Shown: positions 44,428-56,259 of the stretch, one piece after another
Position numbering within the stretch: the stretch's first letter is position 1
How the letters are laid out: every line of letters begins with the position of its first letter
Source: Hydractinia symbiolongicarpus
Lineage: Eukaryota; Cnidaria; Hydrozoa; Anthoathecata; Hydractiniidae
Direction of reading: 5' to 3'
Length of the DNA: 64,000 nucleotides
NCBI RefSeq assembly: GCF_029227915.1
Contig: NC_079886.1
Coordinates: forward strand, 16,902,501-16,966,500
Program-made: the position numbers and the translations under genes
Notes under the pieces: generated by a model
Told to the model about the DNA's origin: nothing
Database searches by the model: none
The model's input: the letters and a program-made list of their open reading frames with translations, nothing else

Positions 44428-47400
44428 TTTAACACATCATCATCATTGCCTTAACGTTTCCTACGCTATAACATGAGTTTGGTTGAATGGAATACATTAA
44501 CAACCTACTTCCAATCTGCTCTAGGCTGTGTTACTACGAAACACCAATTCCTCTGTATGTCCTTATTACCTCCTGCTAAGTCGATCTATACCACTGGGCT
44601 GTGTCCCAGGAACTATCAAATCTCTACACTTACTTACTCAATTATCCTCCTCTATTCTTTTCAATTGTTTCAACTAACTCAATCTTCTTATCTGGATTAC
44701 ATCTCCTATGCTACAAACACTTACCCTGCTTCTTAGCTCATCTGAACCCTTTCTGTCTTTCAACCTAGTGTTACACATCCACCTAACTATTCTCATATCA
44801 TTCCTTTTTAAACGGTCAAAAGCTTTTTGACTCACTGCCTATGTCTCACTACCATACAACAATTTGTTAACTAAATTCTTTTTTCACCTAATTTCGAGAT
44901 TCCCTCTCCAGTAATCCTTATTACAATAACACTAAAAAACAAACATGCTTGAGGAAACAGAGAGCTTCTTCATTGCTGCTCACCATGCGAGTTGCAGGGT
45001 GTTTATAGTATCCTTAATTCACCTATCTACCTTTTTAATTATGTTGCTGTGAATGAAGTATTTAGATGAATTTGTATTTCAACTTAATTATAGCCACTTC
45101 ATAAAATCAGAATTTTTATGTAACTTCCACTTTGCCAAACATTGCAAAAAAATTTATGGGAAGATACTAGCTTCTAATGAAGCATTGGTAATGCAACATG
45201 ATAGTATAATCAACCACGAGATTACTATAGCTAACTCTCTTTTGATTTTTATGTTACCAAAGCAATCATTTGATGATTTAATGTATATAATATACATATC
45301 AGTTTCTTAAACTTAACAAAGCTATCAACAAACAACTACTGCATTTTCTGATAATCAACAAATCTATCTTAACAGGGTAATTAAATTGTATACTCCCATA
45401 ATTACTGCTAAATAAATAAAAAAAATATGCAAGCACATTCAAATAAGGAGGAGGTCCAGTAAGATGTAGTGTTGACAAAAACAGGTAATCCTTGCTTGTG
45501 CAAAGTTACAATTAAAAGTTTAAGGACTTACTTGAGCTGTTTGTAAAACCGTTGTGTGATCCATGTTCAACTCACTAGGTACAGATTGGACTAGTTGTCG
45601 TTCTTGTAAAGGCAATACCTTAAAGCCACTACCCAAAATGCTAAGTTTCTTTATGGCACGAACTATATCATCCCTATAAACAATTTAAATATTTTTTTTT
45701 ACAATCTCCCAAGTATTATTATTTACTAGACCTTCTTTAGTCAAGGTATGTCTGTAAATCTTAGGAGTATAAAGGAAATAAAGGAGACAATACACACTGT
45801 TATTCTCGACATGACGCTAAAAATGCATAATAATAGTTTCAAGAATAGTTTTACCATTTATTTTTTAAACAATGTTTTGATTTTTTATAATAAGAGAGAA
45901 CAAACGTACTCTGAAACATCTTGACGATTTCTACCGCGCCCTCTTAATACAAGCTTATGCAAATCATCAAGTGCAATTAGGCCACCGTTTTTAGCTTTTG
46001 TTGCCAGACACACCTCTGTGATTTGAACACCGAGCTAAAGCGTAAATATTAAAATTAAAAATAAATAGAAAAAAAGAAATATAAACAAACTAGTGGATAC
46101 ACAGTTTTCCTTTCAGCAAATTTTTTATTCTGCAGAGCACCCGGTATAAAGCTAGATGCAGGCATTTCAAACAAAACAGACTAAACAAACAAACAAATTA
46201 AGATATTGTATTTTAATCCGTTGGTTTAAACTACACGGCTACTATTATAGATACAACATATTTAAGTAACAACAAAAAGCGGCATACCTCATAGTAAAAA
46301 TCACCAACACCCAAGATTTCAGACCAAAAACCACGGCTTGCTATTTAAAGAAGGTAAGTTCTTGTTTAAAAAAACTAAAAAAACATTTCAAAGTTGATGT
46401 CATAAGCTTTACTGGTATAATACTGTAAGAAGAACCTTACAAGCTAAGGGATCCACACCAATCTGTGCACAAAGTTTTTGAAAATGTTGTCGAAATTCAG
46501 GATTCTTTTTTATATCTGATTGATGTTTAGATGCGAATGTTTCTAAGTAATGTTTGAAGGACTCTAATTGTTCTACCATCTAAAAAAAGTTAAATATTTT
46601 GTTTATCGGAAGAGTGATAAACAGGTACATACTCTGACAATAAAAATAATTCAAAATTTCGCAAAATGTGTTTGACTATATACTCATCATTAAAGACCTA
46701 AAATTGATCTGATTAACTCAATAATTTAATAAATGCAGCTACAGAGTATCTGCCAAATACTAACTTTTAGACATTTTTCTACATTTTTTTTAGCTATATT
46801 GGACCAGTATAGACATTCTTTCAGAACCTTAGGTTATACTACAATAGGAATTTGATACATGCATAATAACAAAACAGTGTAAATCTTTAAGATACATCTA
46901 AAATACTTTTGGTTGACCATTTAAACTTATGACATTATCAACGTTTATCTTACATATAAAAAATATTGCTGACATTACGGACTTGCTCCTGACAATTTGG
47001 AAGTTTATGAAAGAAAAGAAAGAAATATGTACCTACATGAGAGATTTCAGCATCAGCTAATTCAGTTCCTTTTGCTGCATATCTTTCCTAACAAAATATG
47101 CAAGAAATTGGCATTAATTCCTCATAAAAAGATATTATAACATTTTCTTAAATTTGTGTAGCAACAGCAAATTGGTAAATCATAGTAGTTATAGTTGTGC
47201 CCTCATTATTTTCATAGTGATGTAAACAGGATGGCAACCAGCAAGAAAAAAGATGAGAAAACTAAACTGCTTCTCGCTACCTATGCACTTGTTTCACGTA
47301 CAAACAAAGATGACACAATGAAAGAAAGAAAAAAATTACTGGATATATATGACACAGAGGATAAAAGCAACAAGGTAAAACCCTGCAAAAATGGCAACAT

Positions 47401-47624
47401 AAATTTAAAAGGCAACAACAATCAGAAGCAAATCCTGAATAAAATTGGTTTGTTAAAAAGAACTAGAAGAGATGCAATATGTGCCTTTAACAAAGATGAG
47501 GAGAAGGGATTGAAAGTTTACTTGCACTTTGAAAAGACAAATAAGACGCTGGACGAAATAGTTAGTAAAATACCTTTGTAATTCTGTTACGATTTACTCC
47601 AGCAAGACCTGGTCCTCTCCTCAT
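43748..47624 (-). CDS. SNF8: ESCRT-II subunit SNF8/VPS22
   Basis: Eight exons read from 47624 down: 47574-47624, 47037-47087, 46441-46579, 46288-46340, 45910-46034, 45532-45673, 44023-44097, 43748-43843. The total is 732 bases, 243 residues, against about 258 in human. The protein begins MRRGPGLAGVNRNRITK. The helical hairpin region (LESFKHYLETFASKHQ, KNPEFRQHFQKLCAQIG) is followed by the two winged helices, marked by RGFWSEILGVGDFYYELG, LVLRGRGRNRQDVSEDDIVRA, KKLSILGSGFKVLP, SVPSELNMDHTTVLQ and LKWDKERVKHLI. SNF8 forms the ESCRT-II core with VPS36 and VPS25 and sorts ubiquitinated membrane proteins at endosomes. All exon phases agree. Intron 6 holds a LINE remnant; intron 1 holds an opposite-strand ORF. 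Confidence 0.95.
44380..44885 (-). pseudogene. degenerate non-LTR retrotransposon 3' end
   Basis: Minus-strand frames read NKLLYGSET, a stop where Trp is usual, then AVSQKAFDRLKRNDMRIVRWMC and LKDRKGSDELRSR, which is the recognisable C-terminal region of RTE/CR1-like reverse transcriptases (LLYGSETW...MRWM...LKDR). Several stops follow. The ATC-repeat tail lies at its 3' end. It sits in SNF8 intron 6 in the same orientation as the gene. Confidence 0.75.
44381..44428 (+). repeat. (ATC)16 microsatellite
   Basis: Sixteen uninterrupted TCA/ATC units, followed after a short gap by a few more. On the minus strand it is (GAT)n and follows the LINE remnant, as the short tandem 3' tail found in RTE-type elements. 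Confidence 0.95.
47231..47581 (+). CDS. hypothetical Lys-rich protein nested in SNF8 intron 1
   Basis: A single-exon frame of 116 codons from MATSKKKDEKTKLLLATYAL to TLDEIVSKIPL. The Met at 47231 is preferred over that at 47195, because the extra leader (MCPHYFHSDVNR) is unlike the rest. It is strongly basic and mostly helical, with no signal or membrane segment. I do not recognise the family. The gene runs opposite to SNF8 inside its first intron (47088-47573), and its last 8 bases (47574-47581) overlap SNF8 exon 1 tail to tail. AATAAA follows at 47801-47806. Composition looks coding, and the lack of introns among intron-rich neighbours may point to a retrocopy. Confidence 0.55.
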   Translation: MATSKKKDEKTKLLLATYALVSRTNKDDTMKERKKLLDIYDTEDKSNKVKPCKNGNINLKGNNNQKQILNKIGLLKRTRRDAICAFNKDEEKGLKVYLHFEKTNKTLDEIVSKIPL

Positions 47625-48290
47625 GATTATTCAGTGTACATGACAATTATACTATTCTAATATATAGAGAATATAATACAAGACTTTGCAAATGTGCTAG
47701 TGGTAAAACATGGTAACGTGATTAAGAAAACTTGTTGAGATGTAATATTTTATTAACCACTTATGTTCACATTTATGTAAAAAGCTTTTCTTAAAAAAGA
47801 AATAAAGAAGTGGACATTTGTGGTTTTGACAAGACAAACAGAACCTATTTTCTCATGTTTGCTTTAAATAATTCAATAGCAAAGTCAATAACATCAGCTA
47901 ATTCATAATTAATTCAAGCTTTTGTTTCAAATTGATAAACGTATATTCACAGACTTTAAAGGAAGGAAATTATAAGATACACCAACGCAAGAAAATGCAC
48001 AGAAATGTTTTTATCACGTTTTTTTGATAAAGCTGACAGAAAATGTGTTTCCAAAACACTATTTTCTCAAACGCATGTACATAAGTAAGTAAACTTCTGT
48101 TAAGACCTCACATGTGTAAAATTAAGATTGTTTGAATGGATATTCTTTTTTGGCAACATCATTTTCTTACATTACATCATTTCCATGAAGTTCATTAGGG
48201 TTTATAACCATTACAATGTTAGCATAATCACTAATGGTTTAATTGACCTCCTCAAGAAGTCATCAGTGCAACTACATCTAGAATAACGTT
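47625..48290. other. intergenic region between SNF8 and ZNF830
   Basis: It should hold the SNF8 promoter, the 3' end of the nested ORF (poly(A) signal at 47801-47806) and the ZNF830 3' untranslated region. No other gene is seen. Confidence 0.5.
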
Positions 48291-51200
48291 TTATGCCATT
48301 TTTGCTCTCCAATCAAAAATGTTATTTAAATCTTCATCAGAATCATCTGAGCCATCAATGTCTTCATTCTGTTCTAATATTTCCTTTTTATTTTTCTCTA
48401 ACTTGGCACGATTACTCTTTTTGACAAGTTTCTTAAGCTTTTCCACACGTGATAGGCATGACCTAACATAGAAAAAAAAAGTCACTTAATGCATTGATAC
48501 ATATTAATTTTACAGGTGTAAAACTGTTCTGTATTACAAATCTAATAGTTTCAGTTTTGTTTGAGCAGTATGGTATTGGTATACATACATGCATTATTAA
48601 AACCACAATGTGATAACAACTGAATTTCAAAATATTGAATTAGTTCACAAAACGATCCAGTTCAATTAGATTTTTCCATTCAAGGAGACCATAGGAGCAT
48701 TGGGAAGATTTCTGAAAATTTAAGGAGATTCAAGGTGTGGCTACCCTAATGTTCAGCAAATAGCACAGCCGTGTATTTCATATGTACTCTTCTTAGGTAT
48801 AATTCACTGGTAAAATCCTGATAAAATCACACACCTAATCATTTTGCAGCTGTGTTAACAGAATAAATAATAAAAAATACTTCATGTTATTAAGCTCAGC
48901 CATATCTTTCAACATTTCAGCTTCTTCATCCTCCTCATCTTGTATTGTTTCAGAAATCTACAAATGTAAATTGAATAAACTGTAGTGTCAGGTCCTCGAA
49001 GCCTTGATAAATTTAAGTACCATGAGTAGTTGTGCAGGTGTACATCATAGAAAAGGGACTGGTAATAAATAAAGTAAATTAATAACTTCCTTATGGAAAG
49101 TTTATCACTTGATTAGTGAGATTAGCTAAAAAATTTAGAACTTCTTTTAAAGGGGCTAAAAACCAGCCTTTAAGTAAGATCTCGGTCATTGATATTACTC
49201 TCCATCCTGGCATATTGATAACAATATTGTGTAATAACCAGACAACTCAGAAGCTCAACAAGAAGAAATTATACAGGCTTTATTGCCACATATGGACAAC
49301 TCGTTAATGAATAATTACTTTTTTATAATTTGCTAAAAAAATAGATACACTATCTTTCAGTATTCTTTTTTAACAGTAAAATAAGGTCTGTAAAATATAA
49401 TGCTTAACAGTAAAATCGAAAGTTTGTTGTGATGCGGAAGCAAAGACAACACAAGGGGTTGCAAAAAAGTAAAATAAGCTATGGTCTGTAAAGTGATGCA
49501 AAAAATGCTATACTACTAAGCCTTAAGATTGCTATTGCCTCAACTGCCTTTTTATGCAATGATTTGGTATGATTCTGTGCAGAATTAAGAAGAAAAAAGC
49601 TAGCTAGGCAGGTCAAAAAACTTCAAAGATTCTTTTACCAAAAAAATTTGATTTAAAAGGCAAGTGCTTACATAAAATAAACTATGTCTATTAAATATTT
49701 ATAAGGCACTTCTCTGTCGTTTTCAGTTATATTTGAGTGAATAATATAATAACCAAGATGATTTAAGATGTTGTTTTTGTCCTTGTACCTCAAACTTTCT
49801 AACTGCAATTAGCTTGTTTTTTGTGTAAGTCACTGAAGTCAAACATCGACAGCTTGTTTTGTAGTCCCTTGGAACACAAGAATACAAATGGAGGTTTCTA
49901 AAATGCTAATGTAGTCTAAAGAAGTATGCATTCAAAGATGGTTATTCAGAATATGCATACAGAATAATAAGAGATCAAACATACTTTGGTTTCTTCTTGT
50001 ATCATTTTTTGAAACTTTTCCCACTCTTCATCTTGTGGATCCTTAAATTCCACATTTCGAGCCTAGAATGAAAAAGAAAGAAGGCTAAATGTTACTGTAG
50101 TTTGTGCAAATTATTATAAAACCCAGTTAAAAAAACTGCACTTTTAAAAACTTGCAAAATGGTATACTTTAGTGATAACATTTCTTCTGATACCTGATGT
50201 TTAAAACCTCAGATCATTATTAATTCTGTCAAAGAAATCACAGTGAAAATAGACGATACCAGAGAACAACATAAAATAACCTTTGCGTCTTGCTTTGGGT
50301 CATCAAAAAATCCTTCAGGTAGCTGTTCTGAGGTTGAACTAGCTTTTCTAGAAAATAAATAGCAATTATTATTGAATATTGTGCAGTGTATTTGGGTGTA
50401 CTATGGTCAAAATAAATGTTTCAGCAAAAAAGTATAATCTCAACCAGTAGTTATGCATATAAATCACCTTTTTCTTGGATTATTTTTTTCGTCTGTCTCT
50501 TCTTTACTTTTTGAAGTACTAGATGACTTCTCGTCAAAGAAATCTGATTGAAAAAGTTCCAATATTATACATAACCATCTCATCAAGTAAATTTATACAC
50601 ATTAATAAATCCATACACACATGTTACGCATTACCTGAGGGCAGTGCATCTTTGTCAGGAGGGGCAGCAGTATTGTTTTCGCTATTGTTTATTGAGTTTT
50701 CGGTCTGTGAGTTTTCGGTCTGTAAGTTTTCAGCGTGGGCAACATTAGTTCTGTTGTTTACACTATCATCAAAAAAGTCTGGGGGCACATTGCCTACAAA
50801 AAACATGACAGTAACAAGAAGGCAAAAACAAAATGCAGTTCAATACAGCTCTCAATAACATAAATACTCAAATCTTCAACAAATCAATTAGATATTGCTG
50901 CACATTTTTTCTTGTTATATTGTACTCAATTCAAAATTGAACATTTTTAGTAAATATAGAACATTTTTAGTATATATAAGTCTTACCATTAGGAATTGTT
51001 TTATTATTTGAACATTGATCAGGCCTGTCTTTTTTGAGGATACTCTAAAAAATGAATTTGAGCATACATTTGAATTTGCATTCACTGATTTATATATTGG
51101 AATTGTATCACGTAACATTATATTAAAATATATTTTACCTTTAGTATAGGTTTTGGTTTTGATTTTGCTTCTGGCTGTGGTTTACTAATTGGTTGTTGTG

Positions 51201-54200
51201 GAGTGAACTGTTTATTCTTTAAAGCAGAAACATTCTAAATAATTATGGACGAATAGTTAAAAACCGCAAGCATAATCCCAGGTAATTATATGGGATGTGT
51301 GCAATTGCACAAATACGCGGCCACACATATGCAAGTTGGAAGTCCTTTTATCTTTTGATATCATAATTATACTTTATTGAACTTTGCGGAGCTATGTTGC
51401 GAATGATTTAGCAAAAGCTTCGTGATAAAACAATACTGTAATTTTTTTCTCATAACTGCAAGTTTCATTGTTGAAAATTATTTAAAATAAAATCCCCTTA
51501 GGCATTAGTGTGATGTTATAAAATTTAATGATTTGTTAACTATGCAAAAGATTAAAACAATTCGCGCAGAAACTAATGTTTTTAAAAATGTTTTTGTGCA
51601 TGCATTTTAATATCCCTAAAACTTGGTCCGTTTTAAAAAATATCCTTCTTAACATTTTATTCTATGCTATTTTTTCAACAAAAAGGCATATAAAAACATA
51701 ATCAAATCAATAAATCCAATATATTTAGTAAAAGCTTTCGACCGTAACTTCACTCATCTTCAGTCAATAATACAAAGTTGCTAACATATAACACGTAATT
51801 TATAGAAAATGTAACGTAAAATGATTTCCTAATATGGACAAGTCATTATCACACTTCAGCATACGCTTAATGCTGTATTCCTAGAAGAGTGATTATTGAT
51901 ACTTATCAAATAAGTACAATGGAACTGAAGATATATTCCTATTAAGAGCTGGATTATCTCTATAGACCATGAGACTCTACGGCCGAAAGCTTTTACTAAA
52001 TATATTGGATTTGTCGACTTGCTTATGTTTTTTATATGTCTGTTTGTTGCACGAGTAATATTTTTCATCATCTGGATATGTCTTTACAACAAAACATTAT
52101 GCACAGGAATATTAAATCTCGCACAAAACTTTTCAAAAAAAGTTTCATGCGCATGTTTTTGTTTAAAAGACTATTTTAAAAAATATATAATTCTTTTGAA
52201 CATTTTATTGTGATCTTCTTTTCTTAACAAAACTTTAGGAATAACTTTTGCAGCATAACTTTAAGTGCATAAACGTATTTTTAGCTAGTAAAATTTTCCA
52301 TTCACTCCCATGCTCTTCCACCTCGTACTACTACAATTTAAAAATGTGACACATAGTCCTGTTTGACAGTCTGGTCAATGAACATGCTAAGGCATGCAGC
52401 ACTTTGCATTCCCGAAATGGTTTCTATTGGGGTCAAGGCGTGCGATTTTCTATTTTTTAATTGCTGTTTTTACAACGAAGAAGGGTGTTATGACAAGCAT
52501 ATTTTCTGTGTATTTTCACATAACGCACACAGGTAATTAATTTCTGCTGTAAAAAAAATTAATAATTCCCCTTCCTTACAAAAAATGATTAAATGAATAT
52601 TTTTTTTCTCTTGAATTATGAAAATAACTATGGCTGTCAAGGTCGAAAAATAAAAAATACCTGCAGCTTAAAAACTTTTAAAAGTTATGCAGCAGGAGTT
52701 TTCTTGTGCTGTTTCGAAAGTAATACAACAAAAATTATTCTTTGCTGTTTTCAAAATTATACAGGATATAGCAAGTTACTCTCTTCTCACTTTTAAAAAA
52801 ACAGAAAAATTATTTTAATAAAAAACTTTTAGTTTTGTTTCAATGTTTTTTGTGCAGTCTTATAAAAAATCTATGTCCCACATGTGCAAATTTTTTTAAG
52901 GAATATAACATAATTGACAAAATTATGTAAATCATACTGTTACGGCGAACATATTCTGCAATGTTTTTTATATTATTTTTCCTTATAGTTGAATATTTAT
53001 GCAATAGTCAGCATCACCATCATATATAATATAAATTATATGTGTAATAATCATAGCGAAGGAGGGAGTTACGACAATAACGTGTATCTTGATTTTTTCC
53101 TGAGTCTTTTCGGATTAGTGTCACAATTACTTACGCAAGTTTACATTTATACAAAAATAGATTGTTTTAAAGCAATGTATGAAATTAACGATGTATTTAA
53201 ATCATGTTCTGAAAATATAAGATATTTTATTCTGTATTCTCAACGTCGTTGCACGCAGGTTTTTGTTATTTAAACAATAAGTTTCCCTGATATTTTTAAT
53301 TTCTCACGGTGTAATTTTTTTCTCTAAAAGACAATAGTCTATTATAAAAGTAAGTATTTATGAAAGTTGCTCATGCATGGAAGCTTACATTTGGACTGTA
53401 CTGTATATATGTAAATTACTATAATTATTATATTATTTTTTTTTTCTCAGTTGCAGTCGTAACAAAACAAAAAAATTACAAATATACATACCTCTTTGTG
53501 CCTTTTACTTTGCAAATGGGCATTCCAAACAATTTCATTCTTGATTACTGAATTACAAATTATGCAAACTAGTTGGTCTAAGTTATTGTATCTATAATTA
53601 ATATTAAGGAAAAAATAAAATGTTATATATCTGGTTACTATATACGAGTGGCTTAGAAAAACACAGTTGGCTTAAAAGTATGAGATCAGGGCTTTTTCCA
53701 AGCAGTGACAAATCTGTCAGACGCATAGGTAACCTTATAACGGCAGCTTTGAATTTTAAAAGAAGAATAAACACAAAAATTATCCGAGTCAAACACATTA
53801 CTTTTCAAACAGGGAATGTCTGCATGTTTCTAGCTAGCCTAAATTTCTTTATTAACTTTGCATTTAGCTTTGATTTTTGTAAGCCCACTAAAAAACGATA
53901 ATTTACATATGAAAAATTAATTTAGAACAGGTAGCTAGTCAATTAGCAGGGTAGCTAGTCAATTCTGATTCTTGGATTGGGGGATCCGATCTCTGGATCA
54001 CAGGATCACATGATTCCTGGTTTTTCTAGGTTAAGTCTAGCCATAGCTAGCTCCTAGCTCTACTGGTTAGGGACCGTCTTAAAATGTTCGTATGTAGTTT
54101 GTATAATTCGTATAAAAAACTTTGAAAAATCATGAAAACAGGATCGTAGAAAACAAAAAGATCGCCGTAGATCGTTTAAAAATCAAGGAAACGGGATCGT

Positions 54201-55188
54201 ATCAAGCGAAAAATCGCTGTAGATTGTGTAGATTGAACCTATGAATATGCAATTTTGCTAGTCTTTTCAATGAAGTCAACCTTGTATATTTTACTTTTTT
54301 TATTTCTGGTTTTGTTTAAAGTGTGTATCATTTCTTTTCGTCTTTTAAAAAAAATCGTTTAATTCTTTTGTTTCTGGTTTTGTATTGAAATAATTATGCG
54401 CAATTACGCCGGTACTTTTGAAGTTCTTTTCAAGATCATAATAGCAAATTACTTTGTTCAAAGTTCGTATCATTTCATTTTGTATGACAAAAAAACTTTG
54501 TTTAAGTTTGTATCATATATTAAAAAAGTCCGTATAAACTTTGTTTACATTTTTTATTTTAAATAAAGCACTTCATATGACATTCGTTTTACGAAACGAA
54601 GTACTTTGTAGCGTTCGTATAATACATGGAATCACAGTCCCGATATTTACTTGCGCACGCTTCTAAGTGATTACGTAATGCCTGATGCACGCACAGAAAT
54701 GGAGGTAAAAATGTAAACAAACTCAGCGGAAAAGTTACCTGCATTTCTGTGTGCGCAGGAAAAACACGGCACTATGATTGAGTGTATTATACGTAAAAAA
54801 CATACGAACATTTTGAGACGATCCCTTAATTGATTTTACCTAGTCAAATATACAACTTTAGCTACAGACTGTGGATGTGATCTAAAGTCACAATAATTAT
54901 CTTGTGAAAAATGCCTTTTTAAAATATTTCGATTGACTTTTTTATGAAATTTTCTCAACATTTGCGTTAAAATTCCAAAATACTCAACATTTGCATTGTT
55001 TCGAATCCCAGAGGTACTCGATCAAATAAATACAATAATCAATAAAAACAGATAAATAATGCTAAGTTTGTAACTATATACTAGTATTTGGAAAAGAAAA
55101 GATACTTTGCAAGGGGGTGTTTTATCTTCTTTTTGGTATTCTTTTGCTGCCTCATTAATTTTCGTAACTCCTGCGACTTGGCCGCCAT
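48291..55188 (-). CDS. ZNF830: zinc finger protein 830 (ZNF830/CCDC16)
   Basis: Ten exons read from 55188 down: 55106-55188, 53492-53591, 51139-51234, 50987-51044, 50635-50793, 50468-50543, 50281-50347, 49985-50062, 48881-48957, 48291-48462. The total is 966 bases, 321 residues, against 372 in human. The N-terminus MAAKSQELRKLMRQQKNTKKK and HPLAKYNNLDQLVCIICN lead into one C2H2 finger (CIIC...HLQSKRH). A disordered middle carries repeated NDFF-like motifs (GNVPPDFFDD, DFFDEKSSS) and LPEGFFDDPKQDAK. A coiled coil follows (DEEWEKFQKMIQEE, RVEKLKKLVKKSNRAKL) and the protein ends NIFDWRAKMA, matching the 'QDWR' end of the family. In vertebrates it is a nuclear factor linked to splicing complexes and DNA-damage response. 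Confidence 0.93.
51713..52011. mobile_element. short inverted-repeat element in ZNF830 intron 2
   Basis: Terminal repeats of 34 bp (51713-51746 and 51978-52011) are inverted copies with one mismatch, with the core TTTAGTAAAAGCTTTCG. The ~300-bp element has no ORF. It may be a MITE or a fragment of a Penelope-like element, whose ends often contain AAAGCTTTCGGCC-like words; the class is uncertain. Confidence 0.8.
53931..53966 (+). repeat. short tandem duplication
   Basis: GGTAGCTAGTCAATT is present twice in succession within ZNF830 intron 1. Confidence 0.8.
54067..54828. mobile_element. inverted-repeat element in ZNF830 intron 1
   Basis: Ends 54067-54094 and 54801-54828 are inverted copies (core AAAATGTTCGTATG) with three mismatches in 28. 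The ~760-bp interior is rich in TTCGTAT/TTTGTATC words and has no ORF, so it is a non-autonomous DNA element. Confidence 0.75.
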
Positions 55189-55556
55189 CTTGTATTACCT
55201 TTAAATATCAGAATGCCTGAATTTTTTTTAAGTTAAAGTAATCCTGATGAACATTATTAGGTCAAAAAAACTTCATGTATACGGACATGTACTCTTGATA
55301 TCGACTTTTGAGGATCGGCGACATTTTTACTCCTGCGCACTAGCGTTTGGGTAATCAGGGGACAGTTTGCAACAGGGGACTGCTAAAATTGTTAGAAGTT
55401 GCGAATGTTCAAGTTATTGGTGGTTAGACTTAACGAGTAAATTACCGTACTTTCTCAAAGCGCCCTCTCCTTCTAATAAGCGTTCCCACCAGAAAAGAAG
55501 GTTTAAACTGGCAATAGAAGTCTAATAACGGCCCGAGATGTACTCTTAGGGCGGCC

Positions 55557-56252
55557 GGGTTTCCACCTCAAACCAATGTGGTCGAATTAAGGTTGGCCTC
55601 CACGTAAATTTGACACCTTGATCGATGGCGATTCATTCAAATTTATTTCAAAACAATAACACAAATTTGATCTGAAATAATGATATTGAGCATATACTTA
55701 GAATTTCATGACATATAAATATTTTTCGTACTATTCTTCTAAATTTTTCAGCTATTTGTCTCCAAACTCTTTGCTTTTTGAGACTTCTCGAGTAAGTGTC
55801 CAAAGACCAATCCGATCCCAGGGCTTTTTTCTAGCTAAATACGCGAACTTATTTTACAAATATTATCTCAAATTCTTCAACATTCATCGGGAATAATCAC
55901 TTATTAGTGCGATGCATTTTCATCTTTTAAGGGTTGCTCGTGTTAAATTGTATAATGATGTTGCTGCATCCAATATGCAATTTAGTTCGTTAGGTTTTTT
56001 TAGCCATTTTCATTTTTTCACGCTTCTCAGTGAAGTTCATTTTTTCGTCGATTTATGTACATCACGTGGGTATTAAACAATCTTATTGGATAGATTTCAA
56101 TCGATCGAGGAATAGTACAAAGCAATATCCTACTTTTGAATTCAATCGTCAGGTCGACGTCAATTGACAAATATTATGCAATATTCTATTCTTAATAACA
56201 TCGATGTGATCGGCGCCGATCGATTCGACCACATTTGTTTGAGTGGAAACCC
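55557..56252. mobile_element. inverted-repeat element upstream of ZNF830
   Basis: The ends 55557-55587 and 56223-56252 pair as inverted repeats (GGGTTTCCAC...CAAA...ATGTGGTCGAAT, with a few differences). It lies 0.4 kb upstream of the ZNF830 start. The words CTCCTTCTAATAAGCGT occur outside both ends (about 55468 and 56426), so this may be one element nested in another. Confidence 0.65.
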
Positions 56253-56259
56253 GCCTTTA

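Noticed and set aside
44381-44428. CRISPR-like or other functional tandem array
   Set aside because: It is a simple trinucleotide microsatellite in an animal intron.
52989-53273. Plus-strand 94-codon frame
   Set aside because: Ile/Tyr/Asn-rich as expected from random AT-rich sequence, within a ZNF830 intron.
53620-53901. Plus-strand open frame of 93 codons in ZNF830 intron 1
   Set aside because: It has no recognisable domain and lies in intron sequence. Nothing supports it beyond length.
54980-55030. TTTCGAATCCCAGAGG, which looks like a tRNA B box
   Set aside because: No matching A box, acceptor stem or anticodon arm at the right distance.
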